DNA from: G963666935 sp963666935
GTDB lineage: Bacteria; Bacillota; Clostridia; Christensenellales; CAG-138
Assembly (NCBI GenBank): GCA_963666935.1
Contig: OY762936.1
Coordinates: 1,054,001 to 1,118,000, forward strand
DNA: 64,000 nucleotides
Direction of reading: 5' to 3'
Of the stretch, positions 52,879 through 63,181 are shown one piece after another; positions within the stretch are counted from its first letter, which is position 1, and every line of letters starts with the position of its first letter. The notes beneath the pieces were generated by a model. The model was not told where the DNA came from. It saw nothing but the letters and a program-made list of their open reading frames with translations, and searched no databases. The position numbers and the translations under genes were made by a program.

Positions 52879-55071
52879 ATGGATTTATCGGGATTGAATG
52901 AGCAGCAGCGTCTGGCTGTAGAGCAGTTGGAGGGCCCGCTGCTTATCTTGGCTGGCGCTGGTTCGGGTAAGACGAGGGCGCTGACTTACAGGATTGCCAA
53001 TCTGGTGGAGCACGGGGTAAGCCCTTGGAACATACTGGCGTTGACGTTTACCAACAAGGCAGCGCGGGAAATGCGGGAGCGAACCGAGACCCTTTTGAGC
53101 TTTGACGCATCGGACATGTGGGTCACCACGTTTCATTCCGCTTGCGCGCGCATACTGCGAATGGATATGGATAAACTGGGTCGGGAAAGAAATTTCGTCA
53201 TCTACGATGACGACGATCAGATGTCCCTCATCGGCAATATCATAAAGCGGCTGGGGCTCAATGAAAAAGAAATCCCCAAGCGGGAGATAAAAGAGCGGAT
53301 CGGTGACGCGAAAAATAAATCGCTGGACCCTGAGCAATACCTTGCCGATGACCTTGGCGCAAACGATACACTTCTGCGCATCTTTCGGGAATATCAAAAA
53401 GAACTTTCGGCGTGCAACGCCTTGGATTTTGACGATTTGTTGTGTAAAACGCTGGAACTTTTGGAAAAGAGTTCCGAAACTCTTGGGAAATATCGCGCCA
53501 AGTTCCAATATGTGCTGGTGGATGAATATCAGGACACAAACCTGATGCAGTACCGCATCGTGGAAATTCTATGCCGGGAGCATGGGAATCTCTGTGTGGT
53601 GGGGGATGACGACCAGAGCATCTACGGCTGGCGAGGCGCAGATATCCGAAACATTCTCGAGTTTGAGAAGGACTTTCCGGGGGCAAAAGTGATCCGGCTG
53701 GAGCAGAATTACCGATCAACTGCGCACATATTGGATGCGGCCAACGCCGTCATTGAAAATAACGTGGGCCGCAAGCGCAAAAAACTCTGGACCCAGAATG
53801 ACGCTGGGGATAAGATTGAGGCTTTCTCTGCGGGAAACGAGCGGGAAGAGGCGGGTTTTGTCTGCCGGAAAATTCTCGAGGGCATTCGGAAGGGAAAAAG
53901 CTACAGTGATTATGCAGTGCTGTACCGCATGAATGCCCAGAGCCGCGTGCTGGAAACCACTATGATGAACTATGGCATCCCAAACAAGGTGTATGGTGGC
54001 CAGCGCTTCTACGAGCGCAGGGAAATCAAGGATATCCTTGCGTATCTTCGGATTCTCTACAATCCGGCGGATGACGTGGCGCTGCGGCGGATTATCAACG
54101 TGCCTAGGCGCGGTATTGGGGATACTACGGTGAGCGAACTCATGCGAGCCGCGGAGAAAAATGGCGTGCCCATGCTGCTTGTGGCCATGGACGGGACCGG
54201 CCTCAGCGGTCGGGTGGTGCAAAAGCTCAAGCCCTTTGTGGACAGCATTTTAGAGTTTATGGCGCTGGTGAAACTCTGCCCCCTGTCGGAATTTACCGCG
54301 CAGATGATCGCCGCGCTGGAATATGAGCAGCACCTCAAAGCGGAGGATAAGCGGGGGGATGTGGAATCCCGCATGGATAACCTGCGGGAGCTCATCGGAA
54401 ACATCAAGGAAATTGAGCGGGACGTGCCGCAGGGCGAGGATGCGCTCCGGGTCTTTTTGGAGAACGTGGCGCTGGTGTCGGATATAGACGCTTTGCAGGA
54501 AGGCGACGGTGCCGTTGCGCTTATGACGTTGCACAGTGCAAAGGGGCTGGAATTTCCAACCGTGTTCATGGTGGGCATGGAAGAAAATATCTTTCCGACC
54601 TCCCGGGCGCGGCAGGCTCTGTCCCAGAGCGCCATGGAGGAAGAACGCAGGCTCTGCTACGTAGGCATGACCCGAGCCAGGCAAACGCTGTATCTGGTCA
54701 ACGCGTCCATGCGCACGCTTTACGGCAGCGAGTCTTTCAACCATCCCTCCAGATTCTTGAGTGAAGTTCCGGAAGCGCTCATCGCCTGTGAGAATGCAAA
54801 AAAAGGAGAATCCGCGGAATTAAGGCCCACGCGTGCGCGCAAGCCGGAGGCGAAGGTTTGGGCTGGAACCCGGGAAACGGCGCCCACACCGCATAGAGTT
54901 CAGGCAAAGGATTTTTCTCCGTATCAGAAGGTTCGTCACGAAAAGTTCGGCGAAGGGACCGTCATGGATGTTTCGGGAAGCGGAGCATCCATGCTGATTA
55001 CCATCGATTTTGGCGGCGCGGGAGTGAAGAAATTTGCCGCGGCGTACGCCCCCATCAACGTTGTGAAATAA
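52879..55071 (+). CDS. pcrA: ATP-dependent DNA helicase PcrA/UvrD
   Basis: 730 residues, superfamily 1 helicase. Walker A GAGSGKTRAL near 27-36, motif II DEYQDTN, motif III GDDDQSIYGWRGA, motif IV-VI with TLHSAKGLEFPTVF and YVGMTRARQ. The C-terminus has the Tudor-like PcrA segment KVRHEKFGEGTV. Works in excision repair and rolling-circle replication. ligA follows 13 bases later, the usual Bacillota pair. Confidence 0.96.
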   Translation: MDLSGLNEQQRLAVEQLEGPLLILAGAGSGKTRALTYRIANLVEHGVSPWNILALTFTNKAAREMRERTETLLSFDASDMWVTTFHSACARILRMDMDKLGRERNFVIYDDDDQMSLIGNIIKRLGLNEKEIPKREIKERIGDAKNKSLDPEQYLADDLGANDTLLRIFREYQKELSACNALDFDDLLCKTLELLEKSSETLGKYRAKFQYVLVDEYQDTNLMQYRIVEILCREHGNLCVVGDDDQSIYGWRGADIRNILEFEKDFPGAKVIRLEQNYRSTAHILDAANAVIENNVGRKRKKLWTQNDAGDKIEAFSAGNEREEAGFVCRKILEGIRKGKSYSDYAVLYRMNAQSRVLETTMMNYGIPNKVYGGQRFYERREIKDILAYLRILYNPADDVALRRIINVPRRGIGDTTVSELMRAAEKNGVPMLLVAMDGTGLSGRVVQKLKPFVDSILEFMALVKLCPLSEFTAQMIAALEYEQHLKAEDKRGDVESRMDNLRELIGNIKEIERDVPQGEDALRVFLENVALVSDIDALQEGDGAVALMTLHSAKGLEFPTVFMVGMEENIFPTSRARQALSQSAMEEERRLCYVGMTRARQTLYLVNASMRTLYGSESFNHPSRFLSEVPEALIACENAKKGESAELRPTRARKPEAKVWAGTRETAPTPHRVQAKDFSPYQKVRHEKFGEGTVMDVSGSGASMLITIDFGGAGVKKFAAAYAPINVVK

Positions 55072-55084
55072 GGAGGAATCCGCC

Positions 55085-57058
55085 GTGCAACAGCGCATGG
55101 AAAAGCTGGTGGAAACGCTCAATAAATACGCGAGAGCTTATTACGTCAACGACGCGCCCATGGTCAGCGATAAAGAGTATGACCAGCTCTTTGATGAGCT
55201 GCTGCGGCTGGAACGGGAAAACGGGATCATCCTGCCCGATTCACCCTCTCGGCGGGTGGGCGGAGAACCCCTTTCTGCCTTTGTGTCCCATGTGCACATC
55301 CGCAGGCTGTGGAGTTTGGACAAAGTGCGGACCAAAGAAGCGCTGGAGGACTGGGGAAACCGGCTGGAACGTCTTTGTGCCCCAAATGGGCTGACCTTGC
55401 GCTATGTGCTGGAATACAAGTTCGACGGGCTGACGGTGAACCTGACCTATGAGGGCGGCGCGCTGGTTGGCGGTGCCACCCGGGGCAACGGTGCCGTGGG
55501 GGAGGAAATTTTGCCTCAAATCAAAACCGTCAGAACCATCCCTCTCACAATCCCCTTTCAGGGCCGTATAGAAGTGCAGGGCGAATGCTATATGAAATTG
55601 TCCGTCCTGGAGGAGTGGAACAAAAGCTCTGAAGAACAGTTGAAAAACGCCCGTAATGCCGCCGCAGGGGCTTTGCGGAATCTGGATCCCAAAGTCACCG
55701 CCCAGCGAAAGCTGGATTGCTTCTGCTACAACGTGGGCTATATCGAGGGAAAAGAGCTTGCGGAGCAGATGGAGATGCTAGATTTTCTGCGGGGAAACGG
55801 GTTTGCGGTCAATCCCTATGAGAAACCGTGCGATACCATCGAGCAGGTCTATGAGGAAATTCAAAAGGTGGAGTCCTGCCGGGGGCAGTTGGATTATCTC
55901 ATCGACGGTATGGTGGTCAAAGTGCGGGATTTTGATACCCGCAATGCGCTGGGCACTACGGATCGGTTCCCCCGGTGGGCCATGGCATTTAAATTCGCGG
56001 CGGAAGAAACCACCACCGTGGTGAAGGACATCACCTGGGAGGTTGGGCGTACGGGCAAGCTCACGCCCCGGGCACATCTGGAGCCGGTGGAGTTGGCGGG
56101 CGCAACGATCAGCCACGCCACGCTGAACAATTGGGATGATATTTTGCGCAAGCGTGTGGGCATCGGCTCCCGGGTATTTCTGCGCCGCAGCAATGATGTG
56201 ATCCCGGAAATTCTCTCCGCTGTGGAGGGAGATGTGCCACAAAGGCCGGTGGAAAAACCGGTGGTGTGTCCTGCCTGTGGGGCGCATGTGGAAAACCGGG
56301 GCGTGCATCTCTACTGCACCAACTCTCTTTCCTGTAAGCCTCAAATCGCGGGCAGGCTCACCCATTACGCATCCCGGGATGCCATGGACATCGAAACCTT
56401 TTCGGAAAAGACTGCTGCGCTCTTTGTGGAGGAGTTGCATTTAAACAGCATCCCAGATTTATATGATCTGGCCCCTTCGGATTTTATTGGGCTGGCAGGT
56501 TTCGGAAATAAAAAGGCGAGCAACCTGACGCAGGCCATTGAAAAGAGCAAGCACTGCACGCTGGGCACATTTCTCTTTGCCGTAGGAATCCCAAACGTAG
56601 GTTCCAAAACCGCGCGGGAATTAGCGCGGCACTTTGGCACGCTGCAGGCCGTACGGGCCGCTTCCCGAGAGGCACTTATGGCCGTTCCGGATATCGGCGG
56701 CATCGTGGCGGATAGCATCTTGCAGTTCTTCGGCGATCCGTTCATCGTCAAACAGGTGGACCGGCTTTTAAATCACGGTGTCGCGCCCCTGCCGGAGGAA
56801 AGGCCTTATGAAAGCAAAATCAGCGGCAAAACGCTGGTGGTGACCGGCAGTATGGAACGGATGGACCGCCGAGAAATCGAAGCCCTCATTGAAAAGCTGG
56901 GAGGTAAGGCCGCGGGCAGCGTCAGTAAAAAGACGGACTTTGTGGTGGCCGGGGAGGGCGCGGGCAGTAAACTCGCCAAAGCACAGGAACTGGGAATCCC
57001 CGTTTTAAACGAAGAGGAGTTTTTCGGGCTGATTGCTGATTCTAGAAAGTATTTCTGA
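55085..57058 (+). CDS. ligA: NAD-dependent DNA ligase
   Basis: 657 residues from a GTG start, eight bases after AGGAGG. Adenylation site EYKFDGLTVN (KxDG), OB fold, zinc finger (CPACGAH..CTNSLSC), helix-hairpin-helix repeats and the C-terminal BRCT domain (GKTLVVTGSM to the end). It seals nicks in replication and repair. Confidence 0.97.
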   Translation: MQQRMEKLVETLNKYARAYYVNDAPMVSDKEYDQLFDELLRLERENGIILPDSPSRRVGGEPLSAFVSHVHIRRLWSLDKVRTKEALEDWGNRLERLCAPNGLTLRYVLEYKFDGLTVNLTYEGGALVGGATRGNGAVGEEILPQIKTVRTIPLTIPFQGRIEVQGECYMKLSVLEEWNKSSEEQLKNARNAAAGALRNLDPKVTAQRKLDCFCYNVGYIEGKELAEQMEMLDFLRGNGFAVNPYEKPCDTIEQVYEEIQKVESCRGQLDYLIDGMVVKVRDFDTRNALGTTDRFPRWAMAFKFAAEETTTVVKDITWEVGRTGKLTPRAHLEPVELAGATISHATLNNWDDILRKRVGIGSRVFLRRSNDVIPEILSAVEGDVPQRPVEKPVVCPACGAHVENRGVHLYCTNSLSCKPQIAGRLTHYASRDAMDIETFSEKTAALFVEELHLNSIPDLYDLAPSDFIGLAGFGNKKASNLTQAIEKSKHCTLGTFLFAVGIPNVGSKTARELARHFGTLQAVRAASREALMAVPDIGGIVADSILQFFGDPFIVKQVDRLLNHGVAPLPEERPYESKISGKTLVVTGSMERMDRREIEALIEKLGGKAAGSVSKKTDFVVAGEGAGSKLAKAQELGIPVLNEEEFFGLIADSRKYF

Positions 57059-57113
57059 TTCTGTTGAATTGTGATATAATATTTTCGTTTAATTTCGCTT
57101 AAGGAGGCAATTC

Positions 57114-57992
57114 TTGGTAAACAGTATGACGGGCTTTGGCCGCGCCACCGCAGAGCGCGACGGCAGGGAATGTACGGTCGAACTTAAGAGCGTCAACCAT
57201 CGGTATCTGGATCTGGGCTTTCGGATGCCCCGCTATATCGGGTTTACAGAGGATGCGATCCGTACGGTGGTTTCAGCTGAGCTTTCAAGAGGCCATGTGG
57301 ACGTGTACGTGTTCTATAAGAACAACCGGGAAGATGCGCGAACGGTCAAGGTGGATGCGGTGTTGCTGGGAAAATACCTGATCGCCGCCCGGGCGGCCGC
57401 CGCAGAATTCTCGATCACGGATGACCTAGGGCTCTCCGCGGTGCTCAAGTTACCCGATGTTACCGAAGTTGTGGAGGCACAAGAGGATCAAGAAGCAGTG
57501 TGCGCTTTGGTTAAGGACGCGTGCAAAATGGCTTGTGATCAGCTCAAGACCATGCGGGAAAAGGAAGGCAGGCGGCTTCGGGACGACCTGATGGAAAAGG
57601 CGAAGTCCGTGGAATCCCTTGCCGGTCAAATTACTTTGCGGGCACCCAAGGTGGTGGAGGATTACAGGAAAAAGCTCAGCGAGCGCATTGCGGGCCTGCT
57701 GCTGGAGGCGGAGATCGACCGGGCGCGGCTGGCTACGGAAGTGGCTTTGTTTGCAGACCGCGCGGGGATCGACGAAGAGCTTGTTCGGCTGCATAGCCAT
57801 TTGGAGCAGATGCGCCTCGCGTTGGACAGCACGGAACCTGCGGGCAGACGGCTGGACTTCATCGTGCAGGAAATGAACCGAGAATTTAATACTATAGGAT
57901 CCAAGGCCAACGATGCCGAAATCACCAATCTCGTGATCGCCGGAAAGGGCGAAGTGGAAAAGATCCGGGAACAGGTGCAAAATATCGAATAA
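57114..57992 (+). CDS. yicC: YicC-family endoribonuclease
   Basis: 292 residues from a TTG start, six bases after AAGGAGG. NSMTGFGRA opening, ELKSVNHRYLDL, and the C-terminal DUF1732 section with GRRLDFIVQEMNREFNTIGSKA. Family members degrade small RNAs in E. coli. A TATAAT at 57075-57080 may be its promoter. It leads the remA-gmk-rpoZ-coaBC run. Confidence 0.94.
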   Translation: MVNSMTGFGRATAERDGRECTVELKSVNHRYLDLGFRMPRYIGFTEDAIRTVVSAELSRGHVDVYVFYKNNREDARTVKVDAVLLGKYLIAARAAAAEFSITDDLGLSAVLKLPDVTEVVEAQEDQEAVCALVKDACKMACDQLKTMREKEGRRLRDDLMEKAKSVESLAGQITLRAPKVVEDYRKKLSERIAGLLLEAEIDRARLATEVALFADRAGIDEELVRLHSHLEQMRLALDSTEPAGRRLDFIVQEMNREFNTIGSKANDAEITNLVIAGKGEVEKIREQVQNIE

Positions 57993-58004
57993 CCGGGGGA
58001 TAGC

Positions 58005-58262
58005 ATGGCAGTACGTCTGATTAACATAGGTTTTGGCAATATCATCTCCGCCGGAAGGATTATCACCATCGTCTCTCCGGACAGTGCGCCTGCGAAGCGG
58101 ATTATGCAAGAGGCGCGGGAAAAGGGGAGGCTCATAGACGCATCTCATGGCAGGAAAACAAGGGCAGTAATTGTAATGGACAGCGCTCACGTGGTGCTTT
58201 CGGCCCTGCAGCCGGAAACAGTCGCTGGTAGGGTGATGTCCGATGGTGGGGCGGAGGAATAG
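58005..58262 (+). CDS. remA: RemA family regulator (DUF370)
   Basis: 85 residues. INIGFGNIISAGRIITIVSP and ATHGRKTRAVIV-like ASHGRKTRAVIVMDS are the family signature. In Bacillus RemA activates matrix and osmoprotectant genes by DNA binding. ATG 12 bases after yicC, with GGGG upstream. The yicC-remA-gmk-rpoZ order is conserved in Bacillota. Confidence 0.93.
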   Translation: MAVRLINIGFGNIISAGRIITIVSPDSAPAKRIMQEAREKGRLIDASHGRKTRAVIVMDSAHVVLSALQPETVAGRVMSDGGAEE

Positions 58263-58263
58263 T

Positions 58264-58881
58264 ATGTACAATAAGAAAGGATTGTTGCTGGTGGTTTCTG
58301 GCCCGTCGGGGGTTGGCAAGGGCACGGTGTGCCGAGAACTCATAAAGAAAAACGACTCCATCAGGATTTCCGTATCCGCCACAACCCGCAAACCCCGGCC
58401 CGGGGAGACAGAAGGTGTCAGCTATTTTTTTAGAACGCCGGAAGAATTTGAGCAGATGATCGCAAAGGGCGAGTTTCTCGAGTACATGTGTGTATTCAAA
58501 AGCAATTATTATGGCACGCCGCGCAGCTATGTGGATGCCCAGCGCAACGCAGGAAATGACGTCGTATTGGAGATTGATGTGCAAGGAGCACAGTGCATAA
58601 AGGAAAAATGCCCGGAGGCTGTGATGGTCTTCGTCGCACCGCCCTCCATGTGTGCGCTGAAAAAAAGGCTTCAAGAGCGCGGAACCGAAACGCCGGAAGC
58701 GATGGAGAAGCGGCTTGCGACAGCCCGGGATGAACTTGCACAAATAAGCAAATACGACTATATCGTGGTAAACGATAAATTGGAAGACGCCGTCGCAGCC
58801 ATGGAGAGCATCATTGCGGCTGAAAAGCTGCGTACGAGGAACAATCCCCAATTATGCGTGGAGTTACAAGGAGGAAACTGA
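58264..58881 (+). CDS. gmk: Guanylate kinase
   Basis: Phosphorylates GMP to GDP. 205 residues from ATG 58264 (GGAGG upstream, one base after the remA stop). P-loop SGPSGVGKGT, GMP site SVSATTRKPRPGE and EFLEYMCVFKSNYYGTP, and EIDVQGAQ. The frame open from 58243 inside remA is not needed. Confidence 0.96.
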   Translation: MYNKKGLLLVVSGPSGVGKGTVCRELIKKNDSIRISVSATTRKPRPGETEGVSYFFRTPEEFEQMIAKGEFLEYMCVFKSNYYGTPRSYVDAQRNAGNDVVLEIDVQGAQCIKEKCPEAVMVFVAPPSMCALKKRLQERGTETPEAMEKRLATARDELAQISKYDYIVVNDKLEDAVAAMESIIAAEKLRTRNNPQLCVELQGGN

Positions 58882-58883
58882 TT

Positions 58884-59084
58884 ATGATGAACAACCCGCC
58901 GGTCAACGAGCTGCAAAATAAAGTTGGTTGCCGCTATATGCTGGTGACAGCCGTGGCAAAACGGGCGCGCCAGCTCATGGCAGACCCGTCGGTCCTGGGC
59001 GATCGGAATACCGTCACCGTGGCCGTGGAAGAGATTTTTTCCGACAAATTGAAGATCCGGTTTCCCGAGGAGGGTGAAAGGTGA
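58884..59084 (+). CDS. rpoZ: RNA polymerase omega subunit
   Basis: 66 residues, ATG 58884 (or 58887) eight bases after AAGGAGG. CRYMLVTAVAKRARQL and the helix VAVEEIFSDKLKIRF fit the omega family. Its stop overlaps the coaBC start. Confidence 0.92.
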   Translation: MMNNPPVNELQNKVGCRYMLVTAVAKRARQLMADPSVLGDRNTVTVAVEEIFSDKLKIRFPEEGER

Positions 59085-60271
59085 AAAAGAACGTGGTGCT
59101 GGGCGTGACTGGCTCAATCGCTGCCTATAAGGCCTGCGATATCGTCAGCGCCCTGCGCAAGAAAAACATCAATGTCGATGTCATCCTTTCAAAGGCCGGC
59201 AGTGCGTTTGTTACGCCGCTGGCGTTAGAAGCGCTGAGCCAAAATCCAGTCACCGTGGATATGTTTGATCGGGAAACGCCTTGGGAAGTCGGGCATATCG
59301 CCTTGGCGAAAAAGGCCGATGTTTTTCTGATTGCGCCCGCCACTGCCAACTTTTTGGGCAAGGCGGCCTATGGCGTCGCCGACGACATGTTGACCACTAC
59401 CATTCTGGCTGCAAAAGCGCCCGTGCTTGTGGCGCCCGCCATGAATACGAATATGTACAAGAGCGCCGCCGTACAGGAGAATATCAAAAAACTGGAGGAG
59501 CGGGGATATTCCTTCCTTACGCCGGGGAGCGGCCGCCTGGCCTGCGGCGACGAGGGAATCGGAAAGCTGGCGCCGGTGGAGGATATCGTGGCGGCGGTAT
59601 TGGAAAAGCTTCAACTCCGGCAGGATTTTGCGGGGATTAGGCTGCTGGTGAGTGCCGGCCCGACCCAAGAAAAAATCGACCCCGTGCGCTATATCACAAA
59701 CCATTCTTCCGGGAAAATGGGCTATGCTATTGCTCAGGCCGCGCAGGAGCGGGGCGCAGAGGTCACGTTAATCAGCGGGCCTGTATCGCTTCCAACGCCG
59801 GATGGGGTCAGGCGCATCGATGTGATTTCCTCTTTGGAAATGCAGCAAGCGGTGAGTGCACACTTTGCGCATTGCGATGGGTTGATTATGGCGGCGGCCC
59901 CGGCGGATTTTACGCCGGAGGAGTGCGCGGACCAGAAGATCAAAAAAGACAGAAAAGAAACGTTGCAGCTGTCCCTTCGGGCTACGGAGGATATCCTCAA
60001 AAGCGTTGGCGATAAAAAAGGTAGCCGCGTGGTGATGGGCTTTGCCGCGGAAACGGAAAATCTGGCGCAAAACGCCAAGGACAAGCTGATCAATAAAAAC
60101 CTTGACTTCATTGCCGCCAACGACGTGGGGCGCAAGGATGCGGGCTTTGAGGTGAATACCAACTGCGTGACCCTGTATGTGAAAGATGGAACCAGTGAGC
60201 ATAGTGGGGATATGACCAAGCTGGAACTGGCTCACTGGCTGTTGGACCGGCTCAAGACGAAGCTGCGCTGA
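59081..60271 (+). CDS. coaBC: Bifunctional phosphopantothenoylcysteine decarboxylase/synthetase
   Basis: Two steps of coenzyme A synthesis in 396 residues, GTG start overlapping the rpoZ stop (GTGA). The CoaC half has the FMN-binding TGSIAAYKA, the catalytic His in GHIALAKKAD, PAMNTNMY and the catalytic Cys in GRLACGDEG. The CoaB half starts near 185 with SAGPTQEKIDPVRYITNHSSGKMG and has KIKKD near 290. Confidence 0.96.
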   Translation: MKKNVVLGVTGSIAAYKACDIVSALRKKNINVDVILSKAGSAFVTPLALEALSQNPVTVDMFDRETPWEVGHIALAKKADVFLIAPATANFLGKAAYGVADDMLTTTILAAKAPVLVAPAMNTNMYKSAAVQENIKKLEERGYSFLTPGSGRLACGDEGIGKLAPVEDIVAAVLEKLQLRQDFAGIRLLVSAGPTQEKIDPVRYITNHSSGKMGYAIAQAAQERGAEVTLISGPVSLPTPDGVRRIDVISSLEMQQAVSAHFAHCDGLIMAAAPADFTPEECADQKIKKDRKETLQLSLRATEDILKSVGDKKGSRVVMGFAAETENLAQNAKDKLINKNLDFIAANDVGRKDAGFEVNTNCVTLYVKDGTSEHSGDMTKLELAHWLLDRLKTKLR

Positions 60272-60368
60272 CCAAAACGGGGTTTATTTTTTGAGAGGAC
60301 GGCAACCGCCCTCTCTTTCTTTTATGATATAATGTGCTAAAAGTATAATGACAGGGGAGGTGAGCCGC

Positions 60369-62636
60369 TTGTACGCGCAGGTGATCGTGGATATTGCCCA
60401 TTCCAATGTGGACAAGCTGTTTACCTATATGGTTCCGGAGGATATGGAGCTTGGCGTGGGCCGGCGGGTGATGGTGCCCTTTGGGGCCGGAAACAAGGCT
60501 GTGGAAGGGTTCGTGCTGGCGCTTATGGAAACTTTTGACCAAAGCGGCGTTCAGATCAAACGTATTTCCCGGGGGTTGGAGCCGTACAACGTGCTTTCAG
60601 GGGAGCAGATCAGTTTGGCGTATTGGATCAAATCCAGCTATCACTGCCTGTTGGTGGACGCGCTTCGGCTTATGATTCCTGCCCAGCTCAGAGGCGGAAG
60701 GGTGAAGGAAAAAACCATTCGCACGGTTAAGGTCTCAGAAGGGGTCGACGGTGTGGCCATCCTTCAGAGTATGATGAAAAAGGATGGAACGCCCCGGTCG
60801 CCCCGGCAGTACGAAGTGCTGGAGCTGCTGCTCAATTCCGGCGTTCCCATGAGCGTACCGGATATCACACAGTTTATTCCCGGCGCGGCTTGTGCCATCA
60901 AGGCACTCTTAGAAAAAGGCTATCTGTGCGAAGAGGACCGGGAAGTGTACCGCAAGCCCTTCGGGAGCAAAAAAATAAAGCGCAGCGAGCCGTTGCTCCT
61001 GACAACCACCCAGCAGTTGGCCTGCGACGCCATCTGCGAGGGGTTACATAAGCGCGAAGGCGCGTTTCTGCTGCATGGCGTTACGGGCAGCGGCAAAACC
61101 GAAGTCTATATGCAGGCCATCGCAAAGGCGGTGGAGGATGGCGGCGCCGCAATTGTGCTGGTTCCCGAAATCTCTCTGACGCCTCAGGCCGTGGATCGGT
61201 TTCGCAGTCGGTTTGGTGACCGGGTGGCGGTGCTGCATAGTCACCTCTCCGCAGGGGAGCGCTACGATGAGTGGCGGCGAATTCTTATGGGCAAGGTGGA
61301 CGTGGTGGTGGGCGCACGCAGCGCCGTATTTGCGCCGCTGAAAAACATCCGTTTGATCGTGGTGGACGAGGAACATGAACCTTCCTACCAATCCGGGATC
61401 ATGCCTCGCTACAGTGCGGTGGAGGTAGCCGAAAAACGCTGTAAGCTCAACGGAGCCGTGCTTGTTTTGGGCAGCGCAACGCCCTCTATCGCCAGCTATA
61501 TGCGAGCGAAACGGGGCCGATATACGCTGCTTGCAATCGAAGAGCGGGTGCAGGATTTACCCATGCCGGAAGTGGTGGTGGCGGATATGCGCAGGGAGTT
61601 GGCCGCGGGCAACAAGAGCATCTTCAGCGCGGAGCTTTACGGTCGGCTCAAGGTGTGTTTTGAGACGGGAAAACAGGCCATCCTGTTTGTGAACCGCAGG
61701 GGCTATTCTACGTTTATTTCCTGCAGGGGCTGCGGGTACGTGATTGAATGCGACAACTGCGACGTGTCTATGACCTATCATAAAATCGACGGCCTTATGA
61801 AATGTCACTATTGCGGCGCGGTAAAAAAAATCCCGGAGGTTTGTCCGGTCTGCAAAAAACCATACCTCAAGAGCTTTGGCGTAGGTACGCAGCAGGTGGA
61901 AGAGCAGTTCAAAGCACATTTTCCGGGGGTCGATACCCTGCGAATGGATACGGACACTACTAGGGGAAAAAATTCCCATGATGAACTGCTGAGCACCTTC
62001 GCTCGGGGCGAGGCCCAAGTACTCATTGGCACCCAGATGGTGGCAAAGGGGCTGGATATGCCAAACGTCACTGTGGTGGGCGTCATCGCCGCCGATTCCT
62101 CATTATACATCCCCGATTACCGCAGCAACGAGCGCACCTTCCAGCTGTTGACACAGGTGGCAGGGAGGGCAGGTCGGGCGGCGGGAAACGGGCATGTGGT
62201 GATTCAGACCTATTCGCCGGACCATCCGGTGATCGCCCTGGCCGCAAAGCACGATTACAGGACCTTTTACGAGCGGGAATCAGCGGCCCGCAGGAACGCC
62301 ATGTTCCCGCCTTACGCCATATTCTTGCGGATCCTTTTTGCGGATGCCGAAGAACAAAAGGCGCGGGAGGCCGCAGAGAAATTCACGGCGGGCCTGCGTG
62401 CGTGCATCCTGGAAACGCTTCGGCGATCCTGCGCGGACGAACGGGAGTTGCTGTTTCTGTCGTGTTCTCCTGCTCCCGTGAAGCGCAAGGAGGGCCAGTA
62501 CCGGTATCAGGTCTTAATCAAGCTGGCGCGAACCAAAACTGCCGGCGGCGTGATTGGGGAGATCTATCGGTATGCGGACGACCACAGGAGCAATAGCTTT
62601 GCCGCGCTGGAGGTCAATCCCGGGGACATGTTTTGA
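60369..62636 (+). CDS. priA: Primosomal replication protein PriA (helicase)
   Basis: Restarts stalled forks. About 755 residues from TTG 60369, which follows GGGGAGGTGA by five bases; the upstream ATG at 60348 lies within a -10-like TATAATG and lacks a ribosome site. N-terminal 3'-DNA-binding domain, Walker A GVTGSGKTEVY, DEEH motif, then a cysteine-rich zinc region inside the helicase (CRGCG, CDNC, CHYC, CPVC). Confidence 0.95.
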   Translation: MYAQVIVDIAHSNVDKLFTYMVPEDMELGVGRRVMVPFGAGNKAVEGFVLALMETFDQSGVQIKRISRGLEPYNVLSGEQISLAYWIKSSYHCLLVDALRLMIPAQLRGGRVKEKTIRTVKVSEGVDGVAILQSMMKKDGTPRSPRQYEVLELLLNSGVPMSVPDITQFIPGAACAIKALLEKGYLCEEDREVYRKPFGSKKIKRSEPLLLTTTQQLACDAICEGLHKREGAFLLHGVTGSGKTEVYMQAIAKAVEDGGAAIVLVPEISLTPQAVDRFRSRFGDRVAVLHSHLSAGERYDEWRRILMGKVDVVVGARSAVFAPLKNIRLIVVDEEHEPSYQSGIMPRYSAVEVAEKRCKLNGAVLVLGSATPSIASYMRAKRGRYTLLAIEERVQDLPMPEVVVADMRRELAAGNKSIFSAELYGRLKVCFETGKQAILFVNRRGYSTFISCRGCGYVIECDNCDVSMTYHKIDGLMKCHYCGAVKKIPEVCPVCKKPYLKSFGVGTQQVEEQFKAHFPGVDTLRMDTDTTRGKNSHDELLSTFARGEAQVLIGTQMVAKGLDMPNVTVVGVIAADSSLYIPDYRSNERTFQLLTQVAGRAGRAAGNGHVVIQTYSPDHPVIALAAKHDYRTFYERESAARRNAMFPPYAIFLRILFADAEEQKAREAAEKFTAGLRACILETLRRSCADERELLFLSCSPAPVKRKEGQYRYQVLIKLARTKTAGGVIGEIYRYADDHRSNSFAALEVNPGDMF

Positions 62637-62689
62637 CAGAAATAAGGAAAACAGGGTATAATAAATAGATATTTTTTTGGAGGAAATCC

Positions 62690-63181
62690 ATGGCAAAAAG
62701 GACCATTTTTAAAGATGAGGCCGCGTGCCTTTACAAGGAATGTAGACCCGTGGAAAAATTTAACGGCAAACTTGCACAGCTCATCGACGACCTTGCGGAA
62801 ACCATGTACGAGGCGGAAGGCTGTGGCCTAGCCGCATCGCAAATCGGAATCTTGCGCCGGGTATTCGTCATGGACTGTGGCGATGGTTTGATGGAAATGG
62901 TAAATCCCGAAATAGTGGAAGTTTCCGGCGAACAGGGCTGCTTTGAGGCCTGCCTATCTTTCCCGGGGAAAAGAGGTTATGTGGTGCGCCCCAACTTTGT
63001 AACCATGCGGGCCTATGACCGTCACGGCGATCTCTACGAGTATAAGGGCGAAGGGCTATCAGCCCGGGCTATGCTGCATGAAAACGACCATCTGGACGGT
63101 AAGGTGTATACTCGGCTCATTACCGAGCCGCCAGAGGGATACAGCGAGGAGAAAGAAGAAGGGGAGGAAGAGAAGGAATGA
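62690..63181 (+). CDS. def: Peptide deformylase
   Basis: Removes the N-formyl group from new proteins. 163 residues. Motif 1 GCGLAASQIG, motif 2 EACLSFPG (usual EGCLS, Gly replaced by Ala; the metal Cys is kept), motif 3 HENDHLDGKV with the metal His pair. The tail is glutamate-rich. TTGGAGG precedes the ATG. The stop overlaps the fmt start as ATGA. Confidence 0.95.
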   Translation: MAKRTIFKDEAACLYKECRPVEKFNGKLAQLIDDLAETMYEAEGCGLAASQIGILRRVFVMDCGDGLMEMVNPEIVEVSGEQGCFEACLSFPGKRGYVVRPNFVTMRAYDRHGDLYEYKGEGLSARAMLHENDHLDGKVYTRLITEPPEGYSEEKEEGEEEKE